This document shows, one piece after another, positions 38,120 through 47,071 of a DNA stretch of 54,493 nucleotides. Origin of the DNA: Bisbaumannia pacifica (GTDB taxonomy: Bacteria; Pseudomonadota; Gammaproteobacteria; Pseudomonadales; Halomonadaceae). Made by a program: the position numbers and the translations under genes. Under the pieces are notes generated by a model. The model saw only the letters and a program-made list of their open reading frames with translations. It did not search any database and was not told the origin of the DNA. Position 1 is the first letter of the stretch; each line of letters opens with the position of its first letter. The DNA is taken from NCBI RefSeq assembly GCF_007989625.1, contig NZ_BJUK01000025.1:1-54493 (forward strand), read 5' to 3'.

Positions 38120-38164
38120 GCCAGGCCGGTCCTCGCCAGGCCGGTCCTCGCCAGGCCGGTCCTA
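38120..38164 (+). repeat. Three tandem 15-bp repeats upstream of the flgK promoter
   Basis: GCCAGGCCGGTCCTC at 38120-38134, 38135-38149 and 38150-38164 (last base A in copy 3). The array starts inside the last base of the flgJ stop region and its end merges with the minus-35 of the FliA promoter. Confidence 0.95.
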
Positions 38165-38189
38165 AAGTTCTGGCGATCGCCGCCGATAA
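38163..38189 (+). promoter_or_regulatory. Sigma-28 (FliA) promoter of flgKL
   Basis: TAAAGTTC (38163-38170), 11 bases, GCCGATAA (38182-38189). It differs from the FliA consensus at one base. It is 31 bases before the flgK ATG and splits flgKL from the earlier flgB-J genes as a late unit. Confidence 0.93.
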
Positions 38190-38219
38190 CGACATCAACA
38201 TCTTCAAGGGAAGCGAAGG

Positions 38220-39869
38220 ATGAGCCTGTTCTCCATCGGCGTCAGCGGCCTCAATGCCGCCCAGAACGCCCTCGCCACCACCGGCAACAACATCACCAAT
38301 GTCTACACCCCGGGCTACAATCGGGAGCTGACCATCCTCAGCGAGGGGCGCGGCGGCAGCGGCGGCGTCCAGGTGCAGGATATCCAGCGTCAGTTCAACC
38401 AGTACGTGGCGGGGCAGCTCAATGCCGCCACCAGCAAGTCCTCTGCGCTCAATACCTACCAGGGACAGATCAGCCAGATCGATAGCCTGCTGGCCGATCG
38501 CGACGCCGGCCTGGCGCCACTGATGCAGGACTTCTTCTCGTCGCTGGAGGATCTGGCCGGGGCCCCCTCCGACCCGGCGGCCCGTCAGGGGGTGATCGGC
38601 AGTGCCAATACCCTGAGCGCCCAGTTCCGCTCCTTCGACGACTACCTGGCGGACATGCAGGACGGCGTCAATGGCCTGATCCGTGACGAGATCGCCCAGA
38701 TCAACAACGCCACCGAGGAGCTCGCCTACCTCAACCGCGAGATCGCCTTGGCTCGGGCGCGTAGCGGCGAGGCGCCCAATAGCCTGCTCAACCAGCGCGA
38801 CCACCTGGTCCACGAGATGAGCGAGCGCCTCGACCTGCGCCTTAATATCCAGGACGGCAAGAGCTATAACGTCAGCCTGCCCAATGGCCAGCCGCTGGTG
38901 GCGGGGACCCAGGCTTTCAAACTGGAGGCGGTCAATGACGCCAGCGACCCCGAGCGCACCATCATCGGCTATCGCGATCCGGCGGGTAACCTGACCAAGC
39001 TCGAGGAAGACGTCATCCAGGGCGGTACCCTGGGCGGCATCATGACCTTCCGCTCCGAGAGCCTGGACCGGGTGCAGAATCAGCTCGGTCAGATGGCCGT
39101 CTCCCTGGGCGAGGCCTTCAACGTCCAGCACCGCCAGGGCATCGACCTCAACGGCGATGCCGGTGGCGATATGTTCGGCCTCGGCCAGCCCCAGGCCTTT
39201 AGCCATGAGAACAATGGCGGTACCGCATCGCTGGACGTGGCCTTCGGTACCTACAACGATCCGGTGGGTGGCCCCGGCGACCTGACCAACCTGGCCGCGA
39301 CCGGCTATGACGTGGTCTATGACGGCAGTGACTATGTGGTGACGCGCCAGGACACCGGGGCCACCCTGGATCCCGCCGACGTCGACCTGACCGCTGGCGT
39401 GCTCTCCTTCGGCGGCCTGGAGATCACCATTCAGAACGGTCCCCCCGCCGCCGGCGACCGCTTCAATGTACAGCCCCTCAAGGGCGCCGCCGGGGGCATG
39501 GACAACCTGATCGGCGATACCTCCAAGATCGCCGCCGGGGAAGAGGATCTCAGCGGCGACAACCGCAATGCCCTGGCGATGCAGGGGCTGCAGGACAAGC
39601 AGCTGGTGGGCGGCGGCGCGACCTTTAGCCAGGCTTATGGCGCCCTGGTCAGCGACGTGGGCAACCGCACCAATATCGTCAAGGTCAATGCCGAGGCCCA
39701 GCAGGGGCTGACCGATCAGCTCAGCGCGGTGCAGCAGTCCGAGTCCGGGGTCAACCTCGACGAGGAGGCCGCTAACCTGATGCGTTATCAGCAGTACTAC
39801 ATGGCCAACGCCAAGGTGATCGAGACCGGCACCACCATCATCGATACCCTGCTCAACCTGCGTAGCTAA
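38220..39869 (+). CDS. flgK: Hook-filament junction protein FlgK
   Basis: 549 residues. N-terminal MSLFSIGVSGLNAAQNALATTGNNITNVYTPGYNRE and C-terminal ESGVNLDEEAANLMRYQQYYMANAKVIETGTTIIDTLLNLRS are the typical FlgK ends. The central region is variable. It joins the hook to FlgL and the filament and is carried to export by FlgN. It is preceded by its own FliA promoter. Confidence 0.97.
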   Translation: MSLFSIGVSGLNAAQNALATTGNNITNVYTPGYNRELTILSEGRGGSGGVQVQDIQRQFNQYVAGQLNAATSKSSALNTYQGQISQIDSLLADRDAGLAPLMQDFFSSLEDLAGAPSDPAARQGVIGSANTLSAQFRSFDDYLADMQDGVNGLIRDEIAQINNATEELAYLNREIALARARSGEAPNSLLNQRDHLVHEMSERLDLRLNIQDGKSYNVSLPNGQPLVAGTQAFKLEAVNDASDPERTIIGYRDPAGNLTKLEEDVIQGGTLGGIMTFRSESLDRVQNQLGQMAVSLGEAFNVQHRQGIDLNGDAGGDMFGLGQPQAFSHENNGGTASLDVAFGTYNDPVGGPGDLTNLAATGYDVVYDGSDYVVTRQDTGATLDPADVDLTAGVLSFGGLEITIQNGPPAAGDRFNVQPLKGAAGGMDNLIGDTSKIAAGEEDLSGDNRNALAMQGLQDKQLVGGGATFSQAYGALVSDVGNRTNIVKVNAEAQQGLTDQLSAVQQSESGVNLDEEAANLMRYQQYYMANAKVIETGTTIIDTLLNLRS

Positions 39870-39886
39870 GGCGGCGAGGAATTTTC

Positions 39887-41101
39887 ATGCGTATCAGTAC
39901 CCAGACCCTGTTCCAGCAGAACGTCAACAGCCTCAACCGCCAGCAGGGCGCCTTCCTGGAGATCGGCCAGCAGATCGCCAGCGGCAAGCGGGTCAGCAAG
40001 CCCTCCGACGACCCCCAGGCGGCGTCCCGCGCCGTGGGGGTCGATCAGGCCAAGGCGGTGACCCAGCAGTACATGGATGCTCGGGTCAGCGCCCGTAATG
40101 CCCTGGCCCAGAGCGAGAGCGTGCTCAACAGCGCCAGTGATGGCATTACCCGCGCCAAGACCCTGCTGCTGCAGGCCTCCAGCGATGTGCTGAGCGACGT
40201 GGATCGCAACTCCGTGGCCAGCGAACTCAAGGGCCTCTACGAGTCCCTGCTGGGCCAGGCCAACAGCACCGATGGCAATGGTCGTTATTTGTTCGGCGGC
40301 TATCGGGACGACGCGCCGCCCTTCGCCAAGGACGCCGGCGGCGCCGTGCAGTACGAGGGCGACAGTCGCAATCGCGAGCAGCAGATCGATGCCGCGCGCA
40401 AGATGCCGGTCACCGATACCGGCGCCGATATTTTCCAGAGCGTGCATGCCAGCGCTGGCCTGCTGGCCAAGGCGGACGGCGGCAACGCCGGCAATGTCAC
40501 CTACGACTCGCCCCTGACCACGGACCTCTCTGACCCCGCCTATGGTCAGCAGCACCGCATCGTCTTTAGCGACGATGGTGCCGGCGGCTTCGACTACGAG
40601 ATCTTCGATGCCGGAGGCGCCAGCGTGCAGACGGGGGCTTATAGCGAAGGCATGCGTCTCGAAGTCGCCGGGATGGCGGTGGATCTCGAGGGCACGCCCG
40701 TCGCCGGCGACGAGCTGACCCTGGGCCGCGCCACCGAGATGGAGCCGGACCTGTTCCGCACCCTGGAGAACGCCATCGCCGTGCTGGAGGAGCCCGCCAA
40801 CACCCCCGCCGAGAAGGCGGCGAGGCGCAATACTCTGAATACCGGCCTGCGTGAGCTGGACAACGCCCAGGACAATATCCTCACCGTGCGGGCCTCGGTG
40901 GGGGCGCGGCTCAACGAGCTGGACGTGGTGGATAGCGTGGCCGGCAACCGCATGATCAATTACGAGCAGACCCTCTCCGATCTGGTCGACCTCGACTACG
41001 TGGAGGCCGCCGCCGACTATAGCCTGCGCCAGGTGGGACTGATGGCGGCCCAGAAGGCCTTCGTCGATATTCAGGGCGTCTCGCTCTTCGATCAGCTGTA
41101 G
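39887..41101 (+). CDS. flgL: Hook-filament junction protein FlgL
   Basis: 404 residues with a flagellin-like N-terminus (MRISTQTLFQQNVNSLNRQQGAFLEIGQQIASGKRVSKPSDDP) and C-terminus (NYEQTLSDLVDLDYVEAAADYSLRQVGLMAAQKAFVDIQGVSLFDQL). It lies 17 bases after flgK and is followed by the terminator 41120-41152. Confidence 0.97.
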   Translation: MRISTQTLFQQNVNSLNRQQGAFLEIGQQIASGKRVSKPSDDPQAASRAVGVDQAKAVTQQYMDARVSARNALAQSESVLNSASDGITRAKTLLLQASSDVLSDVDRNSVASELKGLYESLLGQANSTDGNGRYLFGGYRDDAPPFAKDAGGAVQYEGDSRNREQQIDAARKMPVTDTGADIFQSVHASAGLLAKADGGNAGNVTYDSPLTTDLSDPAYGQQHRIVFSDDGAGGFDYEIFDAGGASVQTGAYSEGMRLEVAGMAVDLEGTPVAGDELTLGRATEMEPDLFRTLENAIAVLEEPANTPAEKAARRNTLNTGLRELDNAQDNILTVRASVGARLNELDVVDSVAGNRMINYEQTLSDLVDLDYVEAAADYSLRQVGLMAAQKAFVDIQGVSLFDQL

Positions 41102-41119
41102 GCCATGGCCAACGAGGCG

Positions 41120-41152
41120 AAAGGGCCGCCCTTCCGGGGCGGCCCTTTTTTT
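41120..41152 (+). terminator. Terminator between flgL and fliR
   Basis: AAAGGGCCGCCC (41120-41131), loop TTCCG, GGGCGGCCCTTT (41137-41148) and a run of seven T. It stops flgKL. Because fliR converges from 41162, it probably also ends the fliL-R transcript. Confidence 0.92.
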
Positions 41153-41161
41153 GATGGGGCG

Positions 41162-41953
41162 TCAGGCCAGTGGCGCCAAGGCCTCGAGTAGCCGATAGAT
41201 AAAGTCGATGCCCATGGCGAAGAGTCGCGACAGGAAACGTCCCAGGTCGGTCATCAGGATCATCAGCAGGAAGAGCCCTACGGTCAGCGAGGTGGGGAAG
41301 CCGATATTGAAGACGGTGAGCTGGGGCGCCGAGCGGTTGAGGATGCCCAGCGACAGGCTGATCACCAGCAGGGCGCCCATCACCGGCAGGGCCAGCAGCA
41401 TGCCCGAGATTAGGATGGTACCGCCATAGCGGGCCAGCATCTCGAAGGCCCCGGGGTTGAGGCCCTGGAGGCCGATGGGCAGCAGGCTAAAGCTGCGCAC
41501 CAGGATCTCCAGCACCACCAGGTGGCCGTCGAAGGCCAGGAACATCAGCAGGGTGATCATGTAGAGCACCCGGGAGAGCACCATGGTATTGGTGCCGCTG
41601 GAGGGGTCGAAGAAGGTGGCGAAGGCCAGGCCCATGGAGAGGCCGATAAACTCGCCGGTGGCCTGCACCACCGCCAGGGTCACCTGCATCACCAGGCCGA
41701 TGGCGATACCGATGATCAGCTGCTCCACCACGATGCCCAGGCTCGCCCAGGAGATCAGCGGCACCTGGGGCAGGGGCGGCAGCAGCGGGGCGGCGGCCAC
41801 CGTGACCAGCACGGCGAAGGCGATCTTCACCGGATTGGGGACGCTGGAGTGGCCCCACAGGGGGGCGGCCAGCATAAAGCCGCTGATGCGCATCAAGGGC
41901 CACAGGAAGGCGACCAGCCAGGCCTGTAGCTGGGCGAAGGTGATCTCGACCAT
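41162..41953 (-). CDS. fliR: Flagellar export gate protein FliR
   Basis: 263 residues, about six transmembrane helices, FliR/SpaR family. It contains WPLMRISGFMLAAPLWGHSSVPNPVKIAFAVLV near the start and TSLTVGLFLLMILMTDLGRFLSRLF near the end. It is part of the FliPQR export gate. It is the last gene of the minus-strand fliL-R run, one base from fliQ. flhB, the usual next gene, is absent here. Confidence 0.95.
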   Translation of the reverse strand: MVEITFAQLQAWLVAFLWPLMRISGFMLAAPLWGHSSVPNPVKIAFAVLVTVAAAPLLPPLPQVPLISWASLGIVVEQLIIGIAIGLVMQVTLAVVQATGEFIGLSMGLAFATFFDPSSGTNTMVLSRVLYMITLLMFLAFDGHLVVLEILVRSFSLLPIGLQGLNPGAFEMLARYGGTILISGMLLALPVMGALLVISLSLGILNRSAPQLTVFNIGFPTSLTVGLFLLMILMTDLGRFLSRLFAMGIDFIYRLLEALAPLA

Positions 41954-41954
41954 C

Positions 41955-42224
41955 TCAGGAGATCATCGTCGGGATATTGCCGAAGAGGTCGCGGGTGAAG
42001 TCGGTGATGCGCTTGAGCAGCCAGGGGCCGGAGATCACCAGCACGGCGAAGACCCCGAGGATCTTGGGAATGAAGGAGAGGGTCATCTCGTTGATCTGGG
42101 TGGCGGCCTGGAAGAGGCTGACCAGCAGGCCAGTGCTCAGCGCGGTCAGCAGCAGGGGCCCCGCCAGCCACAGGGTCACCTGCATGCCCTGGTAGGCCAG
42201 GCTCATCACCATTTCGGGGGTCAT
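41955..42224 (-). CDS. fliQ: Flagellar export gate protein FliQ
   Basis: 89 residues, two transmembrane hairpin helices. MTPEMVMSLAYQGMQVTLWLAGPLLLTALSTGLLVSLFQAATQINEMTLSFIPKIL is a full FliQ match. It sits between fliP and fliR as is nearly universal. Confidence 0.97.
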   Translation of the reverse strand: MTPEMVMSLAYQGMQVTLWLAGPLLLTALSTGLLVSLFQAATQINEMTLSFIPKILGVFAVLVISGPWLLKRITDFTRDLFGNIPTMIS

Positions 42225-42246
42225 GGGTCGCTCCTTGCCCGAGGGC

Positions 42247-43005
42247 CTAGATATAGAAACTCTCCGCCAGCGAGCCGATGATCAGCTGCCAGCCGTCCAC
42301 CAGCACGAAGAGCATCAGCTTGAAGGGCAGCGAGATGGTCGCCGGCGGCACCATCATCATGCCCAGCGACATCAGCACGCTGGCCACCACCAGGTCGATG
42401 ATCAGGAAGGGGATAAAGATGGTGAAGCCGATCTGGAAGGCGGTCTTCAGCTCGCTGGTCACGAAGGAGGGCACCAGCACCTGCAAGGGCACGTCCTCGG
42501 GCCCCTGGAAGGGGCCGGCGCCGGCCAGGTCGGCGAACATCGCCAGGTCTGGCTCCCGGGTCTGGCCGAGCATGAATTCCCGGAAGGGCTCGGCGGCGAT
42601 GGCCAGGAAAGCATCGAAGTTGATCTCGCCGGCGCTTAGCGGAGCCCAGGCCAGCTCATGGACCTGGCCGAACACCGGCGACATCACGAAGAAGGTCAGG
42701 AACAGCGCCAGACCCAGCAGGATCTGATTGGGGGGCGTGGACTGGGTGCCCATGGCGATGCGCAGCAGGCTCAGCACGATGATGATGCGGGTGAAGCAGG
42801 TCATCATCAGCAGCAGCGCCGGCAGGAAGGCCATGCTGCTGAGCAGCAGCAGTGTCTGCAGGGACATCGACCACTGCTGACCGCCATCCTCCAGGGGGCG
42901 GCTGGTGATCCCGGGCAGTTCCTGGGCCAGGCCCAGGCCGGGCCAGGCCAGCAGCAGGGCCAGCAACGGCCACAGGCGTACCAGGCGCGACCTAGCGATC
43001 CCCAT
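42247..43005 (-). CDS. fliP: Flagellar export gate protein FliP
   Basis: 252 residues from the ATG at 43005, which has GGGGAGG upstream. A longer frame to 43023 lies inside fliO. Signal peptide 1-29 (ends GLA). The core includes [44 protein letters not shown] and [42 protein letters not shown], both diagnostic. It overlaps the end of fliO by 14 bases. Confidence 0.97.
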   Translation of the reverse strand: MGIARSRLVRLWPLLALLLAWPGLGLAQELPGITSRPLEDGGQQWSMSLQTLLLLSSMAFLPALLLMMTCFTRIIIVLSLLRIAMGTQSTPPNQILLGLALFLTFFVMSPVFGQVHELAWAPLSAGEINFDAFLAIAAEPFREFMLGQTREPDLAMFADLAGAGPFQGPEDVPLQVLVPSFVTSELKTAFQIGFTIFIPFLIIDLVVASVLMSLGMMMVPPATISLPFKLMLFVLVDGWQLIIGSLAESFYI

Positions 43006-43414
43006 GACGTCCTCCCCGGCCACCCAGGTTGTGCTTCAGGGCCGCGGCGAAGCGCTCGCCGAAGCTATTCCGGGCGGCCTCATCCAGGCCCCGGGCCAGG
43101 GCCTCATCGGCGCTGGCCTCCCGGGCCGGCAGGCGATGCAGCGGGGTCACGCCAGCGGCGCCCACGCCCAGCACCAGCCAGGTGTCATCCACCTCGACCA
43201 CCACCACTCGCTCCTTGCCGCCCAGGGGGGCGCTGGCCACTACCCGGAGGTCGAGTGCCTGGCCGCGACGCCCCGGCCCCAGCCGGGTCAACAGGAAGCG
43301 GGAGAGAAAGATCAGCCCCAGCACCAGGGCCAGGGCGGCGGCGGTCTTGCCGAGGGTGGCCAGGCCCACCAGGGCCTCGCCCCCGGCGAGGGCGGTATCG
43401 CTGGCGTCACTCAT
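42992..43414 (-). CDS. fliO: Flagellar protein FliO
   Basis: 140 residues with one transmembrane helix (about residues 12-42: [29 protein letters not shown]) and the cytoplasmic FliO domain [38 protein letters not shown]. It is an assembly aid for the FliP ring. The start overlaps the fliN stop by four bases and the end overlaps fliP, so translation is probably coupled. Confidence 0.93.
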   Translation of the reverse strand: MSDASDTALAGGEALVGLATLGKTAAALALVLGLIFLSRFLLTRLGPGRRGQALDLRVVASAPLGGKERVVVVEVDDTWLVLGVGAAGVTPLHRLPAREASADEALARGLDEAARNSFGERFAAALKHNLGGRGGRHGDR

Positions 43415-43968
43415 CGGTTCAGTTTCTGGACGCGCTCGGAGGGGGTGATGATCTCGGTGACGCGGATGCCGTACTTGTCATCCACCACCACCACCTCGCC
43501 CTGGGCGATCAGGTAGCCGTTGATCAGGATATCCATGGGCTCGCCGGCCAGGCCATCCAGTTCGATCACCGAACCCTGGGCCAGCTCCAGCAGCTGCTTG
43601 ATGGTGATTCGGGTGCGGCCCAATTCCACGGTGAGCTTGACCGGAATGTCCATGATCATCTCGAGGTCCCGCGGGGCACCGGCGGGGCCACTGTCGCCGA
43701 GGGGGCGGAAGACCTGCTCGCCGGCGGCCTGGGCCTGGGGCGCCTGATCCTCGCTGGCGCCCTGTTCGGCCAGGGCATCGGCCCAGGGGTCGGCCTCCTC
43801 GGCGGTGTCGCTCTTGCCCTCGGCGGCCTCCTGCTCGGCCATCGCCTCGGCCCAGGGATCGGCTTCCTCGGCGGGGCTCTTGCCCTCGGCGGCCTCCTGC
43901 TCGGCCATGGCGTCGGCCCAGGCGTCCTCGGTGGGTTTCTGATCGTCGGGCTTGTTGGGATCAGTCAT
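43411..43968 (-). CDS. fliN: Flagellar switch protein FliN with repeated N-terminal extension
   Basis: 185 residues, longer than E. coli FliN (137). The C-terminal SpoA domain is complete (residues about 105-180: MIMDIPVKLTVELGRTRITIKQLLELAQGSVIELDGLAGEPMDILINGYLIAQGEVVVVDDKYGIRVTEII). The acidic N-terminal region carries three tandem copies of a W-A-[DE]-A-[ML]-A-E-Q unit at about 17-31, 39-53 and 62-76. FliN forms the C ring with FliM and FliG and docks FliH. It overlaps fliM by eight bases. Confidence 0.95.
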   Translation of the reverse strand: MTDPNKPDDQKPTEDAWADAMAEQEAAEGKSPAEEADPWAEAMAEQEAAEGKSDTAEEADPWADALAEQGASEDQAPQAQAAGEQVFRPLGDSGPAGAPRDLEMIMDIPVKLTVELGRTRITIKQLLELAQGSVIELDGLAGEPMDILINGYLIAQGEVVVVDDKYGIRVTEIITPSERVQKLNR

Positions 43969-45013
43969 GCTTGGCTTCCTTGGCTTTCGACACGGCGCCC
44001 TTGACGAAGTCGGTCTTGGTGGGCACGTGCTGGGAGAGGTGGTCGATCATGCGTTTCACGCGCAGCGCGCGCTGGCCGTTCTGGCTGCCGTAGTCGCACT
44101 CCATTACCGGCACGCCATCCACATGAGCGGTGACCGTATTGGGGAGCTCCAGGGGCAGGACATCCCCCTCCTGAAGGGAGAGCACCTCGCCGATCTGCGA
44201 GGCGAGGGTGGTGAACTCGGCTACCAGTTCCACCTCGGACTGACGCAGCTCGCCGGCCATGCGCTGGGTCCACAGCTTGTGGTCGCCGCCCTCCTGGGAG
44301 TCGCTCATGGGGTTGGCCAGCAGGTCCCGCAGCGGCTCGATCATCGAGAAGGGCATGCAGATCTGGAAATCGCTGGCCAGGTTGCCCACTTCCAGGTGGA
44401 AGTTGGTGTTGACCACGATCTCGTTGGGCGAGTTGGTGATATTGGCGAACTTGGCCTGCATCTCCGAGCGCAGGAAGCTGATCTCCAGGGGATAGACCGA
44501 CTTCCAGGCCTCCTGGTAGCTGTCCAGGGCCAGGTTGAGGAGGCGTCGGATGATGCGCTGTTCGGTATGCGTAAACTCGCGCCCCTCGGACTTGGTGACG
44601 AAACGCCCGTCACCGCCGAAGAGGTTGTCGACCACCATGAAGACCAGGGTCGGAGGAAAGACCACTAGGGCCGAGCCGCGTAGCGGCTTCATGCCGATCA
44701 GGTTGATATTGGTGGGTACCGGTACATTGCGCGAGAAATCGCTGTAGCTCTGGTAGCGCACCGCTCCCACGGTAATATCGGCGCTGCGGCGCATCAGGTT
44801 GAACAGCCCCATGCGGAACTGGCGAGCGAAGCGCTCGTTGATGATATCCAGCGCCTGCAGTCGCTCGCGAATCACCCGATGCTGGGTGGCCGGGTCGTAG
44901 GGGCGAATGCGCGAGGACTCCCCGCTATTTTCCCCGGGGCCGTCCTCCTCGCCACTGACGCCCTTGAGTAGGGCATCGATTTCTTCCTGCGAGAGCAGAT
45001 CGTCTTGAGACAT
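43961..45013 (-). CDS. fliM: Flagellar switch protein FliM
   Basis: 350 residues. The N-terminal LLSQEEIDALLKG (residues 5-17) is the phospho-CheY binding motif, so the motor is under chemotactic control. The middle domain (about 50-230) contains RMGLFNLMRRSADITVGAVRYQSYSDF and FGGDGRF, and a C-terminal SpoA domain follows. It is 20 bases after fliL. Confidence 0.97.
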   Translation of the reverse strand: MSQDDLLSQEEIDALLKGVSGEEDGPGENSGESSRIRPYDPATQHRVIRERLQALDIINERFARQFRMGLFNLMRRSADITVGAVRYQSYSDFSRNVPVPTNINLIGMKPLRGSALVVFPPTLVFMVVDNLFGGDGRFVTKSEGREFTHTEQRIIRRLLNLALDSYQEAWKSVYPLEISFLRSEMQAKFANITNSPNEIVVNTNFHLEVGNLASDFQICMPFSMIEPLRDLLANPMSDSQEGGDHKLWTQRMAGELRQSEVELVAEFTTLASQIGEVLSLQEGDVLPLELPNTVTAHVDGVPVMECDYGSQNGQRALRVKRMIDHLSQHVPTKTDFVKGAVSKAKEAKHD

Positions 45014-45033
45014 GGTGCGGAAGCGCCTGTGGG

Positions 45034-45519
45034 TTATTGCACGATAAACTCGGTGAAGAGCACCTCTTGCACCGCCAGTTCCGGCTGGGGCTGGGTCAGG
45101 GGCTCATCGAAGAGGCGCAGCACCTCCTCGGCCAGGGCCCGGCGACCACCGGGGGCGATCAGGTCCTCATCGAACTGCTCGGAGAACAGCAGCAGCAGGC
45201 GGCTGCGTACCAGCGGCAGGTGCTCCTCGAGGATTCGCTGGGTCGTCTCGTCGCCCACCTTGAGGGTCAGGCCCACATAGAGCAGGCGATCGCTATATTG
45301 CTCGCTCTGCAGGTTGACGGTGAAGGGATCGACCCGCACGAAGATCGGGCTGGGGGCCTCCACCGGGGCCGCCTCGGCCTCGCTGGCCTGGGCCGAGCCA
45401 CGCTGGTCTAGCAGCAGATAGACATTTACCGCCGCCACCGCCGCCACCAGGATCACCAGTAGGGCAATCAGCCAGGCCGTCTTGCGGGAGCCGCCGGCCT
45501 TTGCCGTCGCGTTCGCCAT
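45034..45519 (-). CDS. fliL: Flagellar stator-associated protein FliL
   Basis: 161 residues with one N-terminal transmembrane helix (about 15-38, TAWLIALLVILVAAVAAVNVYLLL) and a periplasmic FliL domain (PSPIFVRVDPFTVNLQSEQYSDRLLYVGLTLKVGDE). It supports stator function. It starts after a 109-base gap behind fliK, where a new promoter may lie. The hairpin AGGGCG-N7-CGCCCT in the gap (near 45585) could end part of the fliF-K transcript. Confidence 0.93.
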   Translation of the reverse strand: MANATAKAGGSRKTAWLIALLVILVAAVAAVNVYLLLDQRGSAQASEAEAAPVEAPSPIFVRVDPFTVNLQSEQYSDRLLYVGLTLKVGDETTQRILEEHLPLVRSRLLLLFSEQFDEDLIAPGGRRALAEEVLRLFDEPLTQPQPELAVQEVLFTEFIVQ

Positions 45520-45628
45520 GGGTACTCCTTGTCTACAGATGGGCCCGAGTATGCCCTAGCCGGCTCGGACCCGATGAATCGAACAGGGCGGGGGAAGCGC
45601 CCTATCTCCGGGGTTTGTCGCCCTTGCC

Positions 45629-47071
45629 TCAGGCGAAGAGATCGACGCCGCCGCGCAGGCTGGCGGCCAGGCTCGCCGCCTGACGACCGCTGTCGCCGGC
45701 CAGCACCGAGGCCTCATCTCCCTGGAACTCGTCGCCCCGTGCGCCGGACTCGCCCTGGGCGAGGAAGCCGTCGTGACGTTTGCCGCGCTGCTCACCCACC
45801 GAGGTGTCGGCCAACTGGATGCCCTGCTCGGCCAGGGCCTCGCGCAGCTGCGGCAGGGCTTGTTCCACCGCCTGACGCACCTGGGCATGGGCGGAGAGGA
45901 ACTGCGCCTGGGCACCCTGGTCGCCGAGCTTGAGGCTCACCGATAGCGGCCCCAGTTCGGCGGGGTGCAGGTGCAGTTCCACCTGGCCACCACGCTGTGC
46001 CAGGCCGACCAGCTGCTGGCCGAGCTGCTGTTCCCAGGCCTGGGTCGCCACCGGGGCACTCAGGCTGGCGGTGGCGGGGGCGGTCAAGCCTTGGGGGAGG
46101 CCTTGAGACAGCCCTTGTGAAAGCCCTGCCTGGGGTGACGCGGCACCGCCCTGGCTCGCCCCCGGGAGCCCCGCCTCGATACCGATCGTGCGGCTTAGGC
46201 CGGGGTCCAGGGCCGGCTCGCCGCTGGCCAGAGGGGCTTGGGCGACCGGGGGAGGCGCGAGCGGTGAGGGGCGCTCGCCGCCGGCCTGGAGGGCCGACAG
46301 GGAAGCGGCCCGTTCCGGGGCCGCGGCATGCGTGGCGCCCTCGCCACGACGTGCCGCCAGGTTCGCCCATTCGCCGCTCAGGCCCCCATCGGCCCGACGA
46401 GTCGCATCGGGGGAGGTCGCGGGCGTGGCCACCAGGGCCAGGCGAGCGGCGATCTCCGCCAGTCGTGGATCCTGAGGCATGGCCTGCGCCGACGCGATGG
46501 GCTGCGCGGCGGTGGCCTGCGCCGGCGCGCTAGCCCCCAGGCGCTCGGCCAGGGCCGCCAGCAGCGGGGCGAGTGCCTCGGGGGCCTGGCCATTGCTCAG
46601 GCCATCCGCCAGGGGGCGCAGCGCCTCGGGGAGCTCGCCGCTTTCGGCGAAGTTGGCGAGGCCATTATTGAGTGCCGTGGCCAGTGCCTCGGGAAGCTCG
46701 CCGTTTTGCGTATCAGTGGCGAGACCGGCCAGTGCCTCGGAGAGTTCGCCGTTGTGCGTATCAGTGGCGAGACCGGCCAGCGCCTCGGGGATTTCGCCTT
46801 CCGCCGAGAGGGCGGCGATGGCATCGTCCAACAGCTTGGCCAGGGCCTCCGGCTCGAGATCGAGCGCCCGGGCTAGGGCCGCCAGGTCCGGGCCGGCCTC
46901 GCCGCTAGCGGGTCGCTGTGCCAGCGGCGCCGGCGCGCCGTTCGACGTCGGGGCGCTGGTCCGCGTCAGCAGGGCGGCGAAATCCACGGCCGCGGCTGGG
47001 TCGCCGGCGTCGGAGCGGGGCGTGGCCCCGGGGCGGCCGGCCGTCATGGCCAGCAGGGCGGTGATGTCCAT
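45629..47071 (-). CDS. fliK: Flagellar hook-length control protein FliK
   Basis: 480 residues. The C-terminal Flg_hook domain (about 360-440: QVELHLHPAELGPLSVSLKLGDQGAQAQFLSAHAQVRQAVEQALPQLREALAEQGIQLADTSV) is diagnostic. The N-terminal ruler region is Ala/Gly/Pro-rich and contains five related 16-residue units of type GELPEALAGLATDTQN at about 92-176. The first two are nearly identical 48-bp DNA repeats (46751-46798 and 46703-46750). The start shares one base with the fliJ stop. Confidence 0.93.
   Translation of the reverse strand: MDITALLAMTAGRPGATPRSDAGDPAAAVDFAALLTRTSAPTSNGAPAPLAQRPASGEAGPDLAALARALDLEPEALAKLLDDAIAALSAEGEIPEALAGLATDTHNGELSEALAGLATDTQNGELPEALATALNNGLANFAESGELPEALRPLADGLSNGQAPEALAPLLAALAERLGASAPAQATAAQPIASAQAMPQDPRLAEIAARLALVATPATSPDATRRADGGLSGEWANLAARRGEGATHAAAPERAASLSALQAGGERPSPLAPPPVAQAPLASGEPALDPGLSRTIGIEAGLPGASQGGAASPQAGLSQGLSQGLPQGLTAPATASLSAPVATQAWEQQLGQQLVGLAQRGGQVELHLHPAELGPLSVSLKLGDQGAQAQFLSAHAQVRQAVEQALPQLREALAEQGIQLADTSVGEQRGKRHDGFLAQGESGARGDEFQGDEASVLAGDSGRQAASLAASLRGGVDLFA

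Noticed and set aside
45585-45605. Strong terminator between fliK and fliL
   Set aside because: The AGGGCG/CGCCCT stem is short and has no T-tract, so it is only mentioned under fliL.
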